Position numbers and translations under genes: made by a program
Shown: in pieces, positions 1 to 12,640 of the stretch
How the letters are laid out: the number at the start of each line of letters is the position of its first letter
Position numbering within the stretch: position 1 is the stretch's first letter
From: Paramarasmius palmivorus
Taxonomy: Eukaryota; Basidiomycota; Agaricomycetes; Agaricales; Marasmiaceae
Assembly: GCA_037176845.1 (NCBI GenBank)
Contig: JAYKXP010000078.1
Coordinates: 124,001 to 188,000, forward strand
DNA length: 64,000 nucleotides
Direction: 5' to 3'
Notes under the pieces: model-generated
Told to the model about the DNA's origin: nothing
The model's input: only the letters and a program-made list of their open reading frames with translations
Databases searched by the model: none

Positions 1-2590
1 GGCAGAGTTGAATCATTCAGAAGAATGTGCTCCTGCGCCTCCGTCACCTTTGTAGTTCAAGGCTTCGAGAAATAGACACTAAAAGGGTTTGTTGTCTATT
101 TCCTAGACCTGTGCCATGGCTAACGAATGATACATTAGCCTTGTACAAGACATTCTCATGAAGACAAACACTACATATCTTGTCCTGTATCGATACTAAA
201 TGAACACAAACTCGTCAAGAACAACATATGTAGTGTATTAGGGGGTCGCCGGTGAAATCCAGCCGAATTGGCACCTCCATCTCCAACACTAACATCCCAC
301 TCGTACTTTTCCAGGTATCCCGAAGCGCTGATACCAGTGCCATGTTATGTGTCGAAAGTTTTCGGAACTGCTCGCGAGATCTTGTTGCCGACGATGTGCT
401 GATCCAGGTGCCTGAGCTTTGAGGAAGAGTAACGCGTATCCGAGACGAACCAGGACATGGCATCATGACGCAACGCAACGTGGAAACGTCAAACCAGCAT
501 GAGGAGGATCAAAGGCATCCCTGTAGAGTGTTCTTGAACTTGACAGGTTGAACGACGCTAGATCGTCAGTTCGTAAGCCGCAAAACATCTTCGCAGGACC
601 GCTCCAATTACTGGCTCACCTATAAAACATCCCAAGTCAGCTGTGCAGCCCAAGGAATGCGTGATCAACGTACCAGTGTTTCCAACCCAGGACTGGAAGG
701 TTAACTCCTTGGGCGATTCCAAATGCACCGAAATACACCTGATGATGCACCGTGAGCTCACTGGACTACAGCGCATTCGTCACGAAGGCGTTAGACGAAG
801 GTTGTGATATGAAGGTTGTATGATGAGTTTTCCGGAAGAAGGAAGGCCTTGATGTAGTAAGAAAGGAGCTGGGTGTGAAGCCCAATGTTCTGTTTCCACT
901 TCCCGGCGTCATGATGCCGCAGTTGTCATCCCAGGGAAACCTAAGCTAACCAGCTAACCATGAGCCCCAGGCGCTGCTGGATCGTGGTATTTCAACGTAC
1001 TTTATTTAGACGTGATGTATCGCGCTGAGGTGAGCGTGCTTGCCACAGAGAAAGTGCAAGACTGAGTTTTGATGAACAGTAAGGCCATACACTACCCAGG
1101 CTAACGCCGAGTGTACCTGAGCCAACATGTATTAGTATAGAGTATACGGAACCTGAGAGAGAACCTTACGCCAGTCATGAACATTCCCGAACCAACAAAC
1201 AGATGATTCTTCGCTCCCCTAATCAATACACCGTCAGCCAAAGCTTTCATATTTCGCATATACACGTATCGCACCTCTATCAGCATTCAACCTCGAAACC
1301 CGAGTCGAAAACTCTCAGCGGCATCGTATCTTCAATATCGCGTTGGAGCTTCCCTATTCCTCTAGACATACACGCCGACTCTGTTAAGGAAGGCGGAAGA
1401 CTACCGGAATAGGGAGAGAGCGAATGTGGGCCTTCGGAGCCTAGCATGAAAGGTAAAGGGACCTCTGGTGCGAGGTATGTTTGTCCTTGAAGCAGAAAGG
1501 TTCTATGTGATTACGTTCGGTGTGATTGATACCTCGAGGCTGCGTCTACGCAGACGCCGTGTCCGAGCTTGATAACACCTACAGCACCACCAACCATGGC
1601 GGCTGCACTTGGGGTGTTCTGTGAATCATCTGGATTGGAGGCGTAGAGAATGGCTGGGAGGAAGATGCATCTGCTGCGTGGATGAATCTTTCGAAGGAAA
1701 GACTGCCTTGTGCTTATCCAAGTCTACCTTAAGAGTCGGTGACTACGAATGCGATTTGTGTACGAGCCTCCAAGGAAGGTGCTGGGGTTGGTTCAAGACA
1801 AAAGAATCACGTATCCCTGTGAGAGACAGATGATCAGTATGGTCTTTGAACGCTTGTTGCGGTGACATGGTACATGCCTGTGAACAACGAAAGGTGGCGT
1901 ATCGAGTTCGTTGCGACTTGAAGATTCCGAAAGTACTATGAATAGAACGAGATCAATATCAACTAAAGCCCAAAAACACGAAAACGCCACCCACCAAATG
2001 TATAGCATGGACCTTTGTCACGTTCCCAGCCCCGTATAGCGAATCCTACACAGGGTTTCATTGGGTAGGCATGAAAGGAGAACCATCCCAGGTCTAAAAG
2101 ATACCCGATGGTACACGCCCCCGCGCTCGTACAAGACAAGCCAGATAGATGGTGATCTTTTGCCCAAGCTCAGGTTCCGAGATACCCGAAACCGCTTGGT
2201 GCATCCCAACCAAAGATAGAATGAGGTGCTGAGCGTTCGCGGGGTTGTCCGCACTGGGAATGTTCCTGATTCAAGATGTTGCAGACGATGGAAGAAGGGG
2301 TAGTCAAGAAGGGCTTGAAAGTCGGTATTGAAGAGTTTCCAGTTGGCTCTTCCGTACTCGACCTCAAAAAACCATCTCCGAAAGAGCGATTCATGCTGCA
2401 TCCTGGGGTCGAGAAATGGTATCGACAGCGCCGAAAATCGGGTACCGAGAACAGGTAACCTCATAGGGAGCGCGGGATACGCTGATCTAGAGGTATGCAC
2501 CCAAGTACCTGACACGTGCAAAGAGGATCGAGGCCGGAGGTATCTCTGCAACGCTGGTAGTGGTACTCGTCACTACGAGTTGTTGATGTG
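1..2590. repeat. Diverged duplication block P, copy 1 (partner about 51.14-54.7 kb)
   Basis: This stretch has no convincing intact gene. It aligns by eye, in the same order and orientation, with 51.14-54.7 kb. Matching points include the first 90 bases against about 51150-51230, 958-1030 against about 52120-52200, 1080-1170 against about 52214-52300, 1490-1560 against 53340-53420, and about 1965-2010 against 54500-54545. The second copy is longer, mainly around 52.3-53.3 kb. Short open frames exist on both strands, for example 2018-2551 on the minus strand, but frames are not jointly conserved between the copies. I read it as a decayed gene-derived block. Confidence 0.55.
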
Positions 2591-4300
2591 AGATTTTGGC
2601 TATTCGCAACTCGTACCCGTGAACACCAGCCGGCGAGTGCTGCGTACCCAAACAGAGGCACATCTACCACACTGCTCATCCATAAGAGCATGAGAACAGT
2701 TGGGGGGTGCCATAGGACGACTGGCTGATAACTGCCATGCCCACTTCCTGCGAAACATGGTCTGGTGTCGATAAAATGGACATGGGGTGTTACGAGCTTG
2801 CTGAACAACAGAGTGAACGCGTGGAACCTTGATACCCAAGCTCAAGGTCTGGGTTTGAGGAGTGATGTCGTATAATAACGAAGATGTAGGGGTGTATGGC
2901 GTCAGGGAACATGTAGGGCATTGGGCGTCGTGGCTGTTGTCCGGGAGGTAGCTTTTCTGGGCTTGTTGGTTTGAATGAAAGGTTAAGGTTCTTCTTTCCT
3001 GGCGCCGTCGACGGGAGATGTCAGGAAAAACGCATCAAAAAGGCCAGAAAAGAGGACAGCTCACCTGGGTGTACCTCTGAACCTGAAACCCAAATCCGAT
3101 GATCTGGACTCTGCCATACCGCTCTGGAGATCATAGAACCCTCCATCCCAACATTCCAAACAGCAGGAACCTTTTCTCAACTTGGTGTAACACGCGAGGC
3201 GAGCTCGGTTGGAAGAAAGGGAGCGGAAAGCTAATCGGCGTACGACTGCCAAGTGTAGCGGGGAAGACCCCGGCGATATGCGAAGCAAAGCTTGAAGGAG
3301 AAGGGAGTCAAATCGAGGTCATCTGGCGAATCTTGGGCGAGGAATAGGCTTGCAGCGTTCGCATTGGGTGACCTCGAGTCACTGGACACGCAGGGCTGGT
3401 TGAATCAGAAAGTAGGAGAGAATGGAATGAGGGAGGACTTTGTGGAGAATGTGAGCATCGCATTGGAGGTGTGCGTCAAGTTGGGTAGGGAGACCTAGGG
3501 AAGATCTGAGGTGTGAGCAATGGTGAAAGCCATAGAGGAGTGCGTGCCTACCACGAATTGCAGCTAGTTGAGGCAGAACTTGCAGTCAATTGTAGTGAAC
3601 CTTCTAAAAGTAAGTTAGAACCAAAAACGATGGACAGCGAACGACTGAGCGTACCATTATAGGCCTACAAATGGATGAACATATTGCGTTGAACGATGTG
3701 GTTGTTTTGAGGAAGGCTATCAAATGCCGCCGGCAATTGAACGCTTCCACCTTGACCCATGTCACGTCGAAAGCTCTACAATGCGTACACCTTGTACAAC
3801 GGCACCACAGGTACGTCTTCCTTCGACTCTGGGTATATATAACACTCAATCCTTCCGAAGCAAAATACGCGTCCCCAACTTTGATATTCTATTCTGGCCT
3901 CTTTCGCCGCCAGTTGATTGAATACAAGGTGCGTTTTGAGTCTTGCCGGCTTCGATCAAGCTTCAACTCATTACCAACTCTCATAGCATTGATCTAACTT
4001 GGGATATGACCTTGGGGTATTCAACATACTCCTCAAATTCAATATCAGAACGTGGATCCCGCGCCGTAGCTTCAATTCCAACACGGCCGACTATACTCGA
4101 AGCTTGCAAGTCTTGAAATCATCTGGAAGGAAAGATTGTCGTCGCCGGGATGGAATATGAAGATCATAATCTTTGAGTCAACAAGGTATGTTCTTTCTAT
4201 CATTCACTCAGTCTTACCATCTTATACCATCGCTTTAGCATAATTATTCGGCGCAAGAGCAGGAATTCAACTTATCTTCGTGTTATGGCGCAACGTGAGT
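2590..4300 (-). repeat. Ghost unit G, copy 1
   Basis: This is one of seven diverged copies of a gene-like unit; the others start near 30.6, 35.4, 39.6, 43.6, 55.0 and 59.1 kb. Shared landmarks in + order are a segment after 2600, a 'tgtacctctg' block near 3065, a 'gccggcgg'-containing block near 3726, and a stretch near 4050-4090. Read on the minus strand, that last stretch encodes the preserved string VGIEATARDPRSDIEFEEYV. Candidate intron borders recur at the same places in several copies. No continuous ORF remains, so it is a relic. Confidence 0.6.
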
Positions 4301-4860
4301 TTGAAGGATAAAGCTATGTCAAGCGTGTCCTCCTACTTTTCAAACACGTCGGCCGCGACCTAGATCGTGGGCAATAACTTTTGTTACCTATGATATTTGG
4401 GGGCAATACAGACAAACATTCTACTACAAAGCCTTCTGTGGTACACTTTTATGGAGTATACTGGGGCCTTAACCACTTTCTATCCCTATCCGCACGATAC
4501 TAAACAGCTGCAAAGAACGCGACAGCCAGCGAGCATAACACCGCAGCGAGATGGGGATCAACATACCGACGCTGCGAATGTCAAATACCGCTCCACCAGA
4601 TACTCAATGAGGGACACCAGCACGCGTACGGTCCGCCTCCATTGCGCCCAGCAGAAGGAACGTTCCGATGCGCTGTCATGCCAAGGCTTTTTGTCTCAAG
4701 TCTATACTCGAGTTCTCAGCGAACGATTGGAAGCACGGCCTTTGAATTCTTCGTATCTAACACCCCAGCAACTTGAGTTTCGCGTCGAATCGAATTTGGG
4801 GGGGTACTTCAGCGGTGCGTATACGTATCTTGTGTAGAACCGGTACAGTGTTCTAGATCC
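4300..4860. repeat. Block Z, copy 1
   Basis: This block is homologous by eye to about 41.13-41.73 kb and 56.5-57.13 kb; a shorter piece resembles 27.8-28.0 kb. The best anchor is the stretch around 4350-4390, with 'cgcgac' and 'tagatcgtggg' words shared by all three copies. The open frame 4397-4837 on the + strand (146 codons) is not kept in the other copies, so I do not call it a gene. In all three copies the block directly follows a ghost unit G. Confidence 0.5.
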
Positions 4861-6480
4861 GAATTAAACGTCGGAAGATGATGATGATGATGTTGCTGCT
4901 GACGATGCGGTATTAGTAACGCTCTGACACTGAACTAAACAGGAAAATTACTCACCATAGCGTGACGTCTAGGTTCCGAACCCCAGCTTCGAACTTCGTT
5001 CTGAGAGTGAAACGTCCAAGAAGGCGCGTCAGCGCGCGCTTCCGACTTGGTAGGTACAATTGTCGAAAAGGTGAAGCCGGTGCCGGTTTCTCGATGCCCA
5101 TTATTCCGAGTCAAAGTTACGGCCCTTCAAGCGTCAGCGCAAGGTAGCGTTTGCTGTGAATGATATGATTTCAGGTGGAGTTGAACGAATAGCGCAAGAG
5201 AGCACTCACCGAAAATACCCAATTTACACCAACCATGACATTCACCCATGAAGATCTGCACACAGAAACCAGGCGCAGCGATCGCACCATACTGCAACTT
5301 GGAACTCAAGGCCTATGCACTAGCTTCCAAGGCCAACCTCTTTATAATTAAGAGAACGACGTCCCATATCCTGCTCCCTAGGTGGAAACTGTCGGAGAAC
5401 TCGGGCCCGGGAGACATCGATGGGGAACGTGATTCTCGCTCGAAGAAACATCTGCCATCTCCAGACCCACAGCTGTACATCTGATAAAGCGCTGTCTGAG
5501 TGAGACCGAGAGGCGTCGACACGATAGATCTTTTGATAGCCTGGGATCGTTCCTCTCCCGCGACACCAACCGACGCGTGGGTACTCTAGTTGACGAGGAG
5601 TGATTAGAATTCGTTGTCGGGGTTTAGGCCTTGGGCCTTAGGAACCAGATATTCGTTTTGGGAGGATCGATAGAACGAGGCTGACAAGTTCAAGCTTGAC
5701 ACGCTCTACAGACTCCTAATAAAATGGCATTGCTGGCACGCAGGATGTACACGGAGCATTTATCCTTGAACGGAGGTTAGGATTCCTTGAGTTGACAGTT
5801 GTCGCTATAGGACGCCTAATGAGTAAGATGTGTGGAGAAGGCAAGGAACCACTCACTACTAGTAGAAGTCTGGATAACATAACACCCCAAGCCGAACAGC
5901 TACTACCAGATCCATGGATTTGGAGGTCCTCTGCCCAGCTTATTCCACCAAAATTCCGACTCGTGATCACAAGGGTTCGGGATATGTCTCTGCCTGGATA
6001 GGGAGAGCGCATACCAAGGGCAGGAGTGGAACTGGAGCTGAACATGAATGGGATGTAAAGGATGGCAATTCGCCTTTGTATCTTGATGTTAAAGGGTATG
6101 AGGTCGAGGAGGTGTCAGGGAGTGCGCAGATTGTCCGAATACTGTAGTCTTGTCATGCTTCAATGGTTCAAACTTGCAGCCAAACGCGCTGAGCTAAGTG
6201 AAGGTATGTATCAGAGCCCAAAGCAGTGAACAAAGAGCAATAGCATACCGTTATAGGACCAATGGAAACATCGACGAACATGGTTGAACGAAACGAGAGG
6301 CAAGAACTGCCGGCGGCAATACTGAACATTTTGGCCAATGACTGTTTTCTCGATGGATGGGGATATCCATAGGGTACACTACATTACCAGCGATGCTTTA
6401 CAGAGCCGTAAATGATACATAGAACTTAGAAGGCCAAAATAGAACAAGAATCCCCTGCACCAGCAAAATGTCTCGATGGA
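4860..6480. repeat. Block X, copy 1 (about 4950-5600), then unassigned sequence
   Basis: The part at about 5080-5220 matches 28560-28730 and, less well, 33066-33250. The shared words are 'ttccgagtcaaagttac' and 'tttcaggtggag'. The minus-strand reading offers a possible splice donor at the end of the homologous block ('ggtgagtg') in the copies near 5210 and 33240. From 5600 to 6480 I recognise no feature beyond short open frames. A short GAT/ATG-rich microsatellite lies near 4877-4895. Confidence 0.45.
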
Positions 6481-9310
6481 TACAAGAACCGTGCAATTAA
6501 GTTACCGCCGATTTCGGGGGCTGCATCAAGCTGCAAGACTTGTATGTATTTACAACTAGTTTACAGTAGATATACAATACATTTGTAACGTGATTGCAAC
6601 AAGCCGGCTTATTGCAACATGATTGCAATGGGCTGAAGGAATTGTGATTGATTGCAGCCAGATTGCAACGTAATTTCAATGCACTTGCAATGGACTGAGA
6701 TACTTCTAGCTGATTGCAATCCTATTTCAACAGTATTGTGACACGATTTTAACCATATAAAAGGATTGCGAGTGATCGTAATCCCCTACCGATAAAATTG
6801 CCGCGATCTGGTAGGCGCATTGCTACCATTACACATTTAATCATTGCAATTACAGTATAATAGAATGGCATGTTATGCCTCTGCTTCAACGCCGCTCATT
6901 CGGACGCTCACTAAGCGTTCTGGGGAATTGCTTGATGATCGAGCCAAAAGGTGAACTCGCATGCGGGACAATCATAATCACAATGAGGATAGTTCACAGT
7001 CCAACTCTGATCTCGAAATCACCTATGTCTTCACGAAGACCAAAGAAAAGCAGAAAGCTGTTGTTATTTCTGACAACAAAGACTAGGATGGCCATGAAAC
7101 GAAGGATATACTAGCTCAGATTGCTACCCAGGAGGCAGATGAGAAGTTTCGCGTGTGCGGGAATAGCGGCGGCAGAGGAACCAACAGAAAGGACATCATT
7201 GTTATTGCGGTTGTCATGGAGAGACCTTGAACGAGTCAAATGTGGCGTCTAGTTTTGAGTATAGCAGGTAATGTGGTGGGTTGAATTAAAGGGGACAAGC
7301 ACAGTTGAACAATGAGCGAACCATTGCATAACACCCGGAGACTTCATCATAGCCTCTGGTACTACAGAACTGACGAATTCGCCACTCTATTCGTAGCCAG
7401 AGGCTAAAAAAGATCTCGGATGTTGGCCGACGGTGATTGAATGGCGTATGGAGTGGAATTCCGACTCCGAATTCGTCGGCGTTGGGACCATGTCACTCGG
7501 GATACCCTCGAATTTGTTGGCTTGGTTGAGGGGTCGGTAGTTAAGTAGATCTATCTTCGAGGGAGGATTATAATGTTAGGAACTAAACCTGTAGAACATG
7601 GGTCAGTAAAAGTAAGGGAAAGAACGGAAACAAGGAGAAGAATGGACGAACACGCACCTTACACGCCCATTACCTCAACTATTTCCTTTGGATGTTCGTC
7701 CCTCCTCTGTATGTATGTAGATAAAGCTAGTGAGCAGAGTTAGAGATAGTAAAGAACATAAAGACAGTAAGGCATACCTGGGTGCCATCGTGTAGACGAT
7801 GGTGGTGGTTGTGAGGCAAAGAAGTGGAAAGAACAGCGCCGTAAGGGTTCATGGACCAGCACGTGCAATGTGCGGGACCATGGAAACCTCGGCTCAAATG
7901 CGAGTCGCACCTCCTCCGCTTTCTTCACTACCATCATCTCCTCATTGTCAGCGACGACGAGCTCGACCCTTTGGTCACTGTCTGATCCAGTTCGCAATAT
8001 CGTTCTCCTTCTTGTCATAATGCTTATCATACTTCAGCAGGTCTGGAATCGATGGCAGCGTGAACTACAATACAAGTCACGACAATACCTACTCAAAACC
8101 CCTCTGCCCTAGCCTACCACTGTGGGTTACGGCGAGCTCGCCCCGTCTCTCGGTATGAAATTCATCTTATATTCTTCAAATTTAATCTCAAATCCGCCTT
8201 TAGACCGCAAAACACGCTCAACCACGCGACTCCTGTTCACTGACCACAATCCTACGCCCTACGCCCTATGCCAATCCATGAGCTTAACACCCTGCTTGAT
8301 GGGTACGTCGATAAGCTCTATTGGTCCAATGTGGTTGACCCTTCCTGGAAGCAGTAACGAGACACCTTTAACTCGCGACAATGTCAACTGGATAACCCTT
8401 TACTCTGGTCTATGACACTGGACACTGACAATCGTTGTCGGGCAACCGTGACCATATGCGGTAAGCACTTTCTTGACTATTCACATGATATGTTGTGGTC
8501 ATTAGTTCGTTATCAACATACAAGCCATGTCAACGCGAAGAAACGGTTCGACAGCGCTAACCAATACTCTACGCCCCGACTCCGTCGTTCAGCGTTTGCT
8601 ATTGGCCAAATCCAGTCCTGGTGGGATGCCGTCGCGTGGGATTTGTTTGCAGCAAGGTCAGCTTATTCTGTATTCCCGACGCATACAACTTGCTAATTCG
8701 CGTCTCTTCAGAGACGTTAATGTATCAGTCTTCATGCTCCTGAGTATAGGTGGCAATGTCTGGTTTGTTATTCCTCTTCATCTACTTATCCTGTGACTAA
8801 ATCATTGGCTAGGTAGTGTTGTGTATGTTGTTGGGTATTTTGCAGTATCTCATGTAGTGTAGGTGCTTGTATATTGTAGATGGGTAGCATGAAATAAGGT
8901 CATCTTGAACGTACAATATGGTGTGACGAGCAGTGTGGATAGGATGCAAGCCTTTCTTGTGAGCCTGACCTTGGTTTTGATCAAATTGCACCTGCGAAAT
9001 TCACTTGGGACATTCAGAATCCTCACGGCAGCTTGCAGCGCAGGTTACCTTGTGGTAACGGTGTTGAAATCAGGCTGCAATCGGCTGCAATCAGGTTGCA
9101 ATATCCTGCGCCGGTTGCAAGCGCCTTGCAATAAGCGCCCGTGTTGCAATCCCGTTGCGACAAAGGTGAGTCTTTGCAATCCTTTTATAATAGTATTATG
9201 ATCTTATGATAATCTAATTACAATCGTTCTGTCACAAGGTAACTTGCGTTGCAATCCAACGCAAGGATTTCGGGCGCTGCAAGTGATTTTCCCCGTTGCA
9301 ATTCAATTGC
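6480..9310. mobile_element. Possible decayed DNA transposon bracketed by TTGCAAT-rich ends
   Basis: Two clusters rich in the word TTGCAA(T) bracket about 2.2 kb of decayed sequence: about 6590-6850, mostly 'gattgcaa' orientation, and about 9070-9310, mostly 'ttgcaatc'. A 14-base word 'tataaaaggattgc' at 6756-6769 recurs inverted at 9176-9189, and 'gcttattgcaa' at 6607-6617 recurs inverted at 9126-9136. The two pairs are not nested in the order expected of a clean terminal inverted repeat. Between the clusters, + strand frames such as 6866-7230 contain acidic/serine-rich peptide interrupted by stops. No transposase motif was identified. Subterminal motif clusters of this kind are typical of cut-and-paste elements, but this is an inference. 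Confidence 0.3.
9243..9265. repeat. Perfect 9-bp hairpin in the right TTGCAAT cluster
   Basis: The bases 'cttgcgttg' and 'caacgcaag' form a perfect inverted repeat around the 5-base loop 'caatc'. It lies at the outer side of the right TTGCAAT cluster. A smaller 6-bp hairpin (gttacc/ggtaac) lies near 9043-9058. Confidence 0.6.
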
Positions 9311-9990
9311 ATCTACGGGGACATTTCGCTGGTGTGAATGAGCCTTCGCCTTGCAGCTTCTGAAATGTGTTTCCGCCGGTGATCTTCAGAGAAAATTGCT
9401 TCGATGGGTAACACTTAAGAGATATACACTTCATCAGCAGGTACACGGTGGACAAGTCACATAAACTCACACGAACGAGTGGCATGATAGTTGCAAGGGC
9501 CGCGCTACATAAACCCATATCTTGACCTTGCGATCCTGGCGCTGAGTCAATCATGGCAAGTGTCGATAGTCATGCTAGAATCCTGGCAGAGCTTCCGGAG
9601 AAGAGAATGGATAGCAATGATGGTACGAGTTCGCTTCTAAAGGGCAGAGATAGAGGTACAGTTAATGACCAGCCTCAGTTAGCGTGTATGTACAACGCAC
9701 CGCGTTCTATTCTAGCCTGTGTCCGAATTCAAAATCCAGCGCGTCTCCGTATCTCCAATTGACCTCCTTGAGGTGCGAGAGAAAAGTTGTTGAAGGCGGT
9801 AAAGTGCTCTAGGTGTCATAAACATTGAATGAAAATCCTTTCTTCGCAGGAAGTTGTACTGAGAGGACTGTAGACCAAGGATGCTGCATGATGGATTATA
9901 AATAGCTTTCCTAACAGGCCTATAGTAATTGGAAACTCACTCATTGATCCAGGCGACCGATAGCTGAGTTCTGAGAGCGCGAACTTGAGA
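9310..9990. repeat. Block W, copy 1 (partner about 27262-27480)
   Basis: The part at about 9365-9560 aligns with about 27265-27480 in the same orientation. Shared words include 'tttccgccggtga', 'cttcatcagcag' and 'cccatatcttgacct'. No gene is supported here; the short + frame at 9553-9762 has no counterpart in the partner. From 9770 to 9990 nothing specific is seen. Confidence 0.5.
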
Positions 9991-11109
9991 GGTCAACATG
10001 GTGGGAAGGAGCAGAAGAGCAATGACGCAGAGTAAGCAACGCGCTTTTATGTACCGCTTCTTTCGCAACCACGACCTTCATCCCAATCCCTTGACCACGA
10101 TCTCCAGGACGCACCTTGAGAGGCAACGACTGATCTGCTGGGTAAAATTGAGATGACATTTCGAACACTTCGCCCAGCGCCATATAAAGGCCAGGTCAAA
10201 AGATGGCGTAACGAATTCGGGTACGTTTTTTCAGTATTTTTTTCGCGTTTTTCCCTTTCTATTTCTACGGGATCCGGATTAAAACTTCTTTTGTTAACTC
10301 ATTTTTCTTCTAGTTTCCTTTGGAAGATCTAGCGGACGACCAGATCTACGGTTTTCGATCGGATAGTCAAAGGTCAACACTCATTCCGAGCTTTTCGACG
10401 CTCTCCATTCCACGTCGAAAAGCATCGAGAACCAGCCCAACGGATTACCGGTCACTACTGAAGACATTTGCCCGATTGAGTGCCAAAAAAGGACACGAGT
10501 TTTCCGTTGAGAGGGTTGGTGTCGGGATGGCCCAAGTGGATAGTTTGCGACTGTACGAGGTTTTTGGCTATCTCTGTTTGCGCTACTGTTACTTATTATT
10601 GCTTTCTTCGCTATTAGGGTGTCTCGCGTTCCTCTTTTTTTGCATCACGGACGCGATTTGTGTTTACACAACGCTCGGTATAGTCTAAGAACCGCCGTCA
10701 TATCGAAGCTACATAGTGTACTCTGAGACCCACGAACCGGCATGATGGTCCCTTCAAGATTCGAAGAGAGCTCAAAAACACTTCTCGTCATGGTGAGCTC
10801 AGTCGAGTTGAATATCTAATGACCATTCTAAGCTCATTACAAACTATAGATGCTACCTCCTCCACAGCCGGGGGTCTCTTCGCCAACCATCATTCGGTAC
10901 GATTTCCAGTAAAGGTAATTCTCTATTTGATTCGTATTGAATATTTAATGAACAAAATGCAGGATCTCGAATAAATCCAGCTTTGTTTTACTATTTTCTG
11001 CATTCCTGGACAAACAAAGCCTAACACGATCGAGAGGTATATAAATCTATACTTTCCATTCTTGCCCTGTATTCACTTCTTGACTCAGAACCACCACCAA
11101 CCAACCAAA
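9990..11109 (+). promoter_or_regulatory. Duplicated 5' flank and promoter of gene A
   Basis: This flank is the homologue of about 20040-21214 upstream of gene B. Matches run through 10045-10120, 10318-10500 (versus about 20580-20760) and 10905-11050 (versus about 21000-21155), becoming nearly identical close to the TATA box. An open frame at 10320-10688 is not preserved in the partner and is left out. Conservation rising towards the start site suggests retained promoter function in both copies. Confidence 0.7.
11038..11045 (+). promoter_or_regulatory. TATA box of gene A
   Basis: TATATAAA lies 65 bases upstream of the gene A start codon, inside a block of about 28 bases that is the same upstream of gene B except at its very end. 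Confidence 0.75.
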
Positions 11110-12640
11110 ATGACCCCTTTTACCTACGCCCCCGCAACCCTCGGTCTCAAAATCGTACTGGTCACTACCGCTATCATCGCCTTCTTCACGCTCTCTGGCC
11201 TTGCTTTATACAGGCTGAGGGCCTCTATGGCCTCTCGCCGCCCCGTCGACGTCGAGGTAAGTTGCTCGTCGTCGTTGTCTCGGACTATAGGGGCTGACTT
11301 AACTTCCTCAGGCTGCTGTTGCCCAAACTCACACCCAATCTGTGTCACACCTGGCTCTCCTAGACACCCCCAGTCGCCTCATTTGCGCGCGCACCGGTGT
11401 CGACCCCAGCGTTAGGTCAGATGCCACGCTGTCAGCAACGCCCGACTCGATGTTCTCCCAAAAGTCTCCCGAGACAGTTCAGCCCATGGACCCCGCCCTC
11501 ATCGCATCATCGTCGTTCGAAGGTTGGGCTGCCTCACTGTGCGATCTAATTGAAGAATTCGCCTCCGGCGAACGCACCCGAGAGTCTGGCCTAGTCACAT
11601 CTTCCTCCTTCGAGGTCTGGGCTGCCAACTTGTGCGATCTCATCTCAGACTTCGCCTCACCAGCACCCTTCCGTTCAGGCTTCACACCTCTCGTCGACAC
11701 CTTTGAAGACGACCCATACATTTTCGATTCCTCATACGACAACATTTACGAGCCAACCGCCAACCTTCCCGACATCATCGTGACTGCTCCATCGTTACCG
11801 CAGATCGCAGAGGATACATATGAATCCTACGAACCGGCCCTCGTCTCCTCGCCTTCCTTCATGGACTTGGCTGCCGAATGTGTTGAAGAACTCGACGACG
11901 ACAGTGCTGATACAACTTTCGTCATTGAGGATGATGTCGAAATTGAGGATGACATCCCTGAAGCCCTCGCAGACGAGCTTCTGGACGCCTCCATCCAACA
12001 TACACAGGACGAACCCGTCTCCTCGTTATCCTTACGTTACGGTTCCATCCTGTCCACCAGCCCCCAACCAAGCGTCTCCGGATGTGCCAGCAAGCAAACC
12101 AACAATTACACCACACAGTACGATGATTCGCAATACCTCTCCCCTTCGTCGGCTCTCTCACTACCACTCGTCGTGGAGGAGCCCATAGTGGAATGCGAGC
12201 CTGAGGAGACACTGAAAAGCGTCTTCGAGTCGGACTCCGAGGATGACGACACCTACTACTCCAGACGACCTCACCTATCTCGACCAAAACAACCATCACC
12301 GTCGATGTCGTCCATGCTTCGTGCTATCGTCGAAAAGCGCAAAGCACAGCAGAGCCGTCGAAAGGAGTCTAGCGATAAGGAAAATGGAGATCACAAGTTG
12401 AAGAAGCGTTCGCGCCCCACTACCAGCAAGCCCGGGCTCTTCTCGAGAACCCTTGCCATCCCTTCTGAACCCCGCAACCCTATCAAGGTCCCGACTATCA
12501 GATTTACGCCGCCAACACCGCCCAGAAGATTTTCACACACGGAGAATGAAGACGTAGGAACGGATTCGGAGACGGATGAAGTTGTAGAGAGATTTGCGTT
12601 TGATTTGGTTTTTGATGATTATGGACGTTGTTTTTTCTAA
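11110..12640 (+). CDS. Gene A: single-span acidic membrane protein of unknown function (paralogue of gene B)
   Basis: The model has two exons, 11110-11256 and 11312-12640 (intron 11257-11311, gtaagt..cag), giving 491 aa. The start is the first ATG after the TATA box and aligns with gene B. Residues 8-30 form one hydrophobic span followed by a basic stretch (RLRASMASRRPVDVE), then a long acidic, Ser/Pro-rich tail. Three related motifs recur at about residues 113-133, 143-165 and 224-246 (SSSFExWAxxLCDLI-like, then SSPSFMDLA). Near the C terminus are a Lys/Arg-rich patch, the string IRFTPPTPPRRF and an acidic end closing in FF. Gene B shares the span, the first intron position, the motifs and the C terminus. 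I recognise no domain. It is probably a membrane-anchored protein with a disordered cytosolic tail (inference). Gene A has one intron where gene B has five. Confidence 0.82.

Noticed and set aside
2018..2551. Minus-strand ORF of 177 codons
   Set aside because: Not preserved in the related block P copy and without recognisable motifs; probably fortuitous.
4397..4837. Plus-strand ORF of 146 codons
   Set aside because: The two other copies of block Z have stops in this frame.
6596..6850. TTGCAAT cluster considered as a CRISPR-like array or centromere repeat
   Set aside because: Spacing is irregular, words vary, there is no leader or spacer structure, and the host is a eukaryote.
10320..10688. 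Plus-strand ORF of 122 codons with a hydrophobic end, upstream of gene A
   Set aside because: The duplicated flank of gene B (about 20580-20950) does not keep this frame, so it is unlikely to be coding.
11922..12299. Minus-strand ORF of 125 codons
   Set aside because: Antisense shadow of gene A exon 2; no splice or start support and no counterpart opposite gene B.
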